NCBI RefSeq assembly: GCF_024733555.1
Contig: NZ_JANIOF010000002.1
Location: 62,001-126,000 of the forward strand
From: Paenibacillus sp. SC116
GTDB lineage: Bacteria; Bacillota; Bacilli; Paenibacillales; Paenibacillaceae
Length of the DNA: 64,000 nucleotides
Direction of reading: 5' to 3'
Part shown: piece after piece, positions 60,225 to 64,000 of the stretch
How the letters are laid out: every line of letters begins with the position of its first letter
Numbering within the stretch: the first letter of the stretch is position 1
The notes under the pieces: model-generated
Databases searched by the model: none
What the model was told of the DNA's origin: nothing
What the model saw: only the letters and a program-made list of their open reading frames with translations
Translations under genes and position numbers: made by a program

Positions 60225-60949
60225 TATGCCCACGGCCAAAAATTAAAGTTAATGTAGTAGCTCCTGCAGTTCCAGGCCCGCCTGGAGCAACGGGGCCACA
60301 GGGCCCAGCAGGCCCACAAGGCGTTCAAGGTGTTCAAGGACCCCCTGGAGCAACGGGAGCACAAGGTATTCAAGGGCCTTCTGGAGCAACGGGAGCACAA
60401 GGTGTTCAAGGGCCACCAGGAGCAACAGGCGCACAAGGCATCCAAGGTCCACCAGGAGCAACTGGTGTACCCGGGCCTCCTGGTGGTATCGCGACCTTCG
60501 CTTTCCTTTGCAGTTCGTTGGAACAGACCATCGCGGCAGCCCCTGCCCCTGGCGCTCAAGGAGGAGCCGTTCAATTTGAACTTGCCAATGCAATTACTAC
60601 TGGTGTCACCTTTACACCTCCATCAGATATCACAATTGTGCAAGGAGGAATATATCTAATAACATGGGAAGTATTCCCTAACCCAGGAAACTCGGCATTC
60701 GCACTATTCGCTGATCCAGATGGAGGCGGGCCAGCGCCTGCCGTTAGAGTTGGTTGCAGTAACTATGGTTCATCAGCTGGCAATCAACCATATACAGGTC
60801 AGGTTGTAACTCCATTATCAGCGGGCACGGTTCTGACGCTGAATCGGATTGACACTACGGGTACGGTGACACTTCTTAACAATATTGGTGGAGGCGCCGT
60901 GGCAACTCCGGTAACGAGCGCGTCCATCACGATCTTAAAGTTAGTATAG
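60194..60949 (+). CDS. Collagen-like (BclA-type) protein, downstream frame
   Basis: Open from GTG 60194 / ATG 60200 for up to 251 codons. After a Cys-containing basic lead ([12 protein letters not shown]), about 75 residues of Gly-x-y repeats ([29 protein letters not shown]) make a collagen-like stalk. The last 150 residues are a Gly/Ala/Thr-rich jelly-roll (TNF/C1q-like) head, [12 protein letters not shown]... to [10 protein letters not shown], as in exosporium and spore-surface proteins. The upstream part (see 60126) would add a basic start. There is no signal peptide, as usual for spore-surface BclA-like proteins. Terminator at 60962. Confidence 0.85.
   Translation: MQMYQKNVRVVCPRPKIKVNVVAPAVPGPPGATGPQGPAGPQGVQGVQGPPGATGAQGIQGPSGATGAQGVQGPPGATGAQGIQGPPGATGVPGPPGGIATFAFLCSSLEQTIAAAPAPGAQGGAVQFELANAITTGVTFTPPSDITIVQGGIYLITWEVFPNPGNSAFALFADPDGGGPAPAVRVGCSNYGSSAGNQPYTGQVVTPLSAGTVLTLNRIDTTGTVTLLNNIGGGAVATPVTSASITILKLV
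60207..60213 (+). other. A7 run, candidate -1 frameshift site
   Basis: Seven A connect the zero frame (ATC AAA AAA ATG) to the -1 frame (AAA AAA AAT GTG). A slip by one base, or one extra A in the transcript or genome, yields one continuous protein of about 275 residues. Confidence 0.6.
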
Positions 60950-60961
60950 TTAGTCATAGTG

Positions 60962-60992
60962 AAAGGCCATCCCTTTAGGGGGATGGCCTTTT
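60962..60992. terminator. Bidirectional terminator
   Basis: AAAGGCCATCCC / GGGATGGCCTTT stem. The stop codon of the minus-strand kinase gene lies in its loop, so both genes share one hairpin. Confidence 0.88.
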
Positions 60993-63900
60993 CATATGAC
61001 TATCGGAAATAATGAAGGATACCGTTGTTCCTTCACCAAGTTTGCTGACAATAGATAGACCCTGACCATACATTTGAATCAACCGACGATTCGTATTAGA
61101 GACGCCAATTCCAGCTTTTCCTTTCATTGTTGGGTTCAATAGTGCTACAACTTTCTCCTGTTCTATGCCTTTGCCATTATCCTTTATTTCAATAAGGGTG
61201 TAGCCGCTTTGACGTGCAATTCGAATATGAATCGTTCCGCCTCTCACTTGGCTAAGGACGCCGTGCTTAACGGCATTTTCAACGATCGGCTGGATCGAGA
61301 GCGGAGGGAGCCGTAAATGGATGTTCGGCTCAACTTCCCACACGATGGACAGTCTATCTTCAAATCGCGCTTTTTCAATATATAGGTAGGCTTCCACAAG
61401 CTCTAATTCATGAGTAAGGTCAACCAGCTTGCCTGTATTTAAAAAATCAAAGCTAATGCGTAAATACGATGCGAATGCTTCGCCAACATCGCGCATTTTC
61501 TCCGTGTCGATATCACTGAGTGCCATAATGGAGTTCAGTGTATTGAACAGAAAATGAGGATGTATTTGCGCCTGAAGATAGGCGGCTTCCATCCGTAACC
61601 GATCATGGATGGACTGTTTCAGCATCGTTAATGCTCGAATCCGGTATTTCAGTTCCAGAGCGTCAACAGGCTTAGTTACATAGTCATTGGCACCAGACAA
61701 GAACCCCGTGTAAATGTCGGCAGGCTGGCTGCGTGCAGTCAACAATAGAACGGGAAGCTCTGAGACTGAATATTGCTCCCTTACTCTTTGCGTTAATTCA
61801 TAGCCAGACATGTTCGGCATCATCACATCAGCTATCAACAAATCCCATTGCTGTGTGCCCAGCTGTTCCATTACCTCTTGTGCGGAGTGCGCAGTTGTGA
61901 TGTGATAAGGTTCTGTGGAAAGGATGCCGACAAGTACACTTAAATTCACTGGATCATCATCTACGGCAAGAATATTGAGCTTTCCATCATTCAATAGCGG
62001 TGGTACAAGTGTATTTGCAGCCATTTCCGCGATTGCAGCGTTTGGCAGCATAAACCCGGTTGTCTCTGCTTCTACTACGTTTGGTTCCATTGCTTCCATG
62101 TTTCGAAGGTTATCCTGTGAAAATGGCTGACTCGAAACGCTTTCCGATATCGGTAAACCAAAGCTGAATACAGACCCTTTGCCAAGCTCAGAACGAACAG
62201 TCAATGCACTGCCATGCAATTCAACCAGCTGCTTGCAAATGTTTAATCCGAGTCCGATTCCTCTCCCGTCATTTATGCCATCAGCACCTTGTTCATAACG
62301 TTGAAACACCTTTGCTTGTGTATGATTGTTCATGCCGATGCCGGTATCGGAAACATGGATCATGATATGCCCATCTTGAACCTCAGCAGAGACAGAGACA
62401 GTGCCTTCACTTGTAAATTTGAGCGCATTATGAAGGAGATTGTACAAAATTTGCACCAGCCTTTTCTCATCAGCGATTACGAGTGGAATTGAATTCTCAA
62501 TATCCATCTTCAATTGAACAGGCTTACCTTCGGTCATGTAGGATAACATACCGATAACACCAGGAATGATAGACTGAATGTGTAATGATTCCCTATGAAG
62601 TGTAATACGATGTTCCTGAAGTTGGGCGACATCGAGAAGATCATTAAGCGTATAGGACATACGTCGGCTAATCGTAATGAGCAGCTCCATATCTTTCACG
62701 CTGCGCTCATTCATCTTGGCTTTTTCTTTGGTTACGACGGTCTGAGCGATATTCATAATGCCGTGCAAGGGCGTTCTCAGCTCATGCGATGTATTGGTCA
62801 GAAACTCATCCTTACGTTTGTCTGCTTCTTTTAGCTGCTCAGTTAGCTTTTTATTTTCCTCGGTATGACGAAAATATTGTTTAAACCAGTAAGCGGAGAA
62901 GCTGGTGAGTGCTGCAATCATATCGATTGGATAATAAACGACCGTAACGTTGACATTTGAATTAATCATCGACCATATGGCTCCTGACAGCATGCTTGCT
63001 GCAGAGAACAATAAAAAGATCGTGTCGTCATCTTTCTTTTGAAAAACTTTGACTATAAGTAAATAAATAAAACTAGCTAGCGGTAACAAATAGAAGGCAT
63101 AATAAATACCCCATTCTACTGAACTATGGACGAGTGGAGCGTTGGCCATCAATATAAATCCAGAGTATGCAATAAGAGCCGCTGTATATATGCGCAGCCA
63201 TATGATCTTTCGTGAAATCAAAAAGAATGAATTGAACAGAGCTAAAATAAAGAAGGAAAGCCATAAGTAAGCAATCAGCTTAATCTTCAGCGCCCATGTA
63301 TAATTCATAATTGGTACCCATAACATAAGCAGGTTATCTCTATCCACAACAATCGTTATCCCTACCATTAACGTTAACAAACCGAAGTTCAGCAGCAATC
63401 GCTCTTTACGGTTAAATAAATAGATAATGCCCGCATATAAACTATGTAGCAGTACGATGATAAAGGCCACGAGTTGGAATCCGATCGAATACCAACGGAC
63501 GTGGTCAATGGCTGCCAGAGAGCCAAATCGAATGGAGCGTACGATCCCGCCTTTATATGGATTATCATAATTGGCTACGCGAATGAGCAGTTCGATTTCA
63601 TCCGCACCTTTAACCGCATAAGTGGCTGTATAGGAAGTGCTTTCAGGTATATATTCATTGGCCTGAGCGGATGGTTGTCCCACTTGCGCGGCGACTACAC
63701 CATTTATCTCCGCAGTAGATGACGCTTGTATGCCCTGCATCCAAAAAGAAATGGGCTCCTTCAACGGATCGATTAAAATCCGCATCCGATAAGTACCGTA
63801 CCCTAACGAAGACGCTGACTCGTTAGCAAGTAGGCTGCTCCAATCTCCCGGTACTTGAATAGAATGGGGCTTTGTTTTCACCCTCGATATATCCTGATAA

Positions 63901-64000
63901 GAAATAAAGGTTTCAGGGTAGAACTGCCACTCTCCATCCAAAGGGATCGTGTCATATTTCTCTAAATCCAAGCCACGCATATCCAGTATTCCATTAACAG
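60975..64000 (-). CDS. Hybrid sensor kinase: 7TMR-DISM, HisKA, HATPase, REC, LytS-type kinase; 5' end outside window
   Basis: The frame remains open to the window edge (codons before the ATG at 63980 read VNGILD), so the start is missing. Order: extracellular DISM-like beta domain (LDGEWQFYPE), seven TMs (about residues 165-370 from 63980), HisKA with SHELRTPLHG, HATPase with LYNLLHNALKFTSEG and DTGIGM, a receiver (ILAVDDDPVN; LIADVMMPNMSGYEL; VTKPVDALEL), then a LytS-type kinase (AQIHPHFLFNTLNSIM) and a second ATPase (PIVENAVKHGV; DNGKGI). Two kinase cores in one chain are unusual. The stop overlaps the shared hairpin. Confidence 0.93.
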   Translation of the reverse strand, partial: VNGILDMRGLDLEKYDTIPLDGEWQFYPETFISYQDISRVKTKPHSIQVPGDWSSLLANESASSLGYGTYRMRILIDPLKEPISFWMQGIQASSTAEINGVVAAQVGQPSAQANEYIPESTSYTATYAVKGADEIELLIRVANYDNPYKGGIVRSIRFGSLAAIDHVRWYSIGFQLVAFIIVLLHSLYAGIIYLFNRKERLLLNFGLLTLMVGITIVVDRDNLLMLWVPIMNYTWALKIKLIAYLWLSFFILALFNSFFLISRKIIWLRIYTAALIAYSGFILMANAPLVHSSVEWGIYYAFYLLPLASFIYLLIVKVFQKKDDDTIFLLFSAASMLSGAIWSMINSNVNVTVVYYPIDMIAALTSFSAYWFKQYFRHTEENKKLTEQLKEADKRKDEFLTNTSHELRTPLHGIMNIAQTVVTKEKAKMNERSVKDMELLITISRRMSYTLNDLLDVAQLQEHRITLHRESLHIQSIIPGVIGMLSYMTEGKPVQLKMDIENSIPLVIADEKRLVQILYNLLHNALKFTSEGTVSVSAEVQDGHIMIHVSDTGIGMNNHTQAKVFQRYEQGADGINDGRGIGLGLNICKQLVELHGSALTVRSELGKGSVFSFGLPISESVSSQPFSQDNLRNMEAMEPNVVEAETTGFMLPNAAIAEMAANTLVPPLLNDGKLNILAVDDDPVNLSVLVGILSTEPYHITTAHSAQEVMEQLGTQQWDLLIADVMMPNMSGYELTQRVREQYSVSELPVLLLTARSQPADIYTGFLSGANDYVTKPVDALELKYRIRALTMLKQSIHDRLRMEAAYLQAQIHPHFLFNTLNSIMALSDIDTEKMRDVGEAFASYLRISFDFLNTGKLVDLTHELELVEAYLYIEKARFEDRLSIVWEVEPNIHLRLPPLSIQPIVENAVKHGVLSQVRGGTIHIRIARQSGYTLIEIKDNGKGIEQEKVVALLNPTMKGKAGIGVSNTNRRLIQMYGQGLSIVSKLGEGTTVSFIISDSHMKRPSP

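Noticed and set aside
59945-60574. 209-codon minus-strand open frame rich in Cys, Trp and Arg
   Set aside because: It is the antisense of the Gly-x-y repeats of the collagen-like gene; low-complexity, no ribosome binding site.
1-64000. tRNA or rRNA genes, CRISPR arrays, IS elements, phage genes
   Set aside because: I looked for cloverleaf-like segments with CCA ends, regular spacer-repeat arrays, transposase motifs and phage structural or integrase motifs and saw none; the only regular repeats are inside coding regions or in the noncoding units described.

Overview
The window reads as chromosomal DNA of a low-to-moderate GC, spore-forming Gram-positive bacterium of the Paenibacillus type. 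This is inferred from strong GGAGG ribosome binding sites, an SLH-bearing secreted peptidase, a collagen-like BclA-style protein, an alkA/adaA/adaB methylation-damage locus arranged as in Bacillales, a carbohydrate ABC importer encoded without an ATPase, and LytTR/DUF3021 and MocR regulators. I saw no rRNA, tRNA, CRISPR array, insertion sequence or prophage. Most genes sit in short transcription units closed by clear hairpin terminators, several of them shared by convergent genes.

Layout. 1-4.1 kb: the 3' end of an ABC ATPase, an unrecognised 436-aa protein, and a chemoreceptor. 4.4-10.2 kb: a hypothetical protein, a DoxX membrane protein, a MocR regulator divergent from a NimA-like flavoprotein, and two small unknowns. 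10.6-14.1 kb: a SUKH/SMI1-type cluster with a leucine-rich-repeat protein. 14.3-21.8 kb: a two-component system plus lipoprotein, then a sugar-type binding protein, two permeases and an HlyD-like adaptor. 21.9-26.0 kb: MerR, CPBP protease, serine hydrolase, LytTR and DUF3021. 26.0-32.5 kb, minus strand: DUF418 protein, M13 peptidase, lipoprotein agmatine deiminase and MerR. A degraded M13 3' end and two related noncoding repeats surround the last two genes. 33.0 kb: a chloramphenicol acetyltransferase with what looks like a complete translational attenuator. 33.8-36.7 kb: a small membrane protein, a DHFR/RibD-like protein and a MidA-like methyltransferase with a TPR tail. 36.8-40.8 kb: an ImmA/IrrE relic, a SUKH protein, a DUF4303-like protein and an ankyrin protein. 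41-45.3 kb: a 44-residue-repeat protein, a candidate structured RNA, a MutS2-like protein without Smr domain, and an SDR. 45.4-48.0 kb: the methylation-damage locus. 48.1-51.1 kb: a LacI repressor and a GH13 glucosidase with three copies of one operator. 51.3-57.1 kb: GNAT, nucleotidyltransferase, an FN3 repeat protein and an LCP protein. 57.3-59.9 kb: a MarR / ring-cleaving dioxygenase / luciferase-like oxidoreductase group resembling the MhqR quinone-stress system. 60.1-64 kb: a collagen-like protein apparently needing a -1 frameshift, and a hybrid kinase running off the window.

The most interesting items are the cat leader (nine-codon leader peptide plus a hairpin hiding the ribosome binding site), the A7 frameshift junction in the collagen-like gene, the M13 relic between the direct repeats, the structured leader before the MutS2-like gene, and the two SUKH-rich clusters that look like stores of immunity-type genes without a visible toxin. 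Many starts were moved from the longest open frame to an internal codon because a good ribosome binding site decides the start; this is stated gene by gene.
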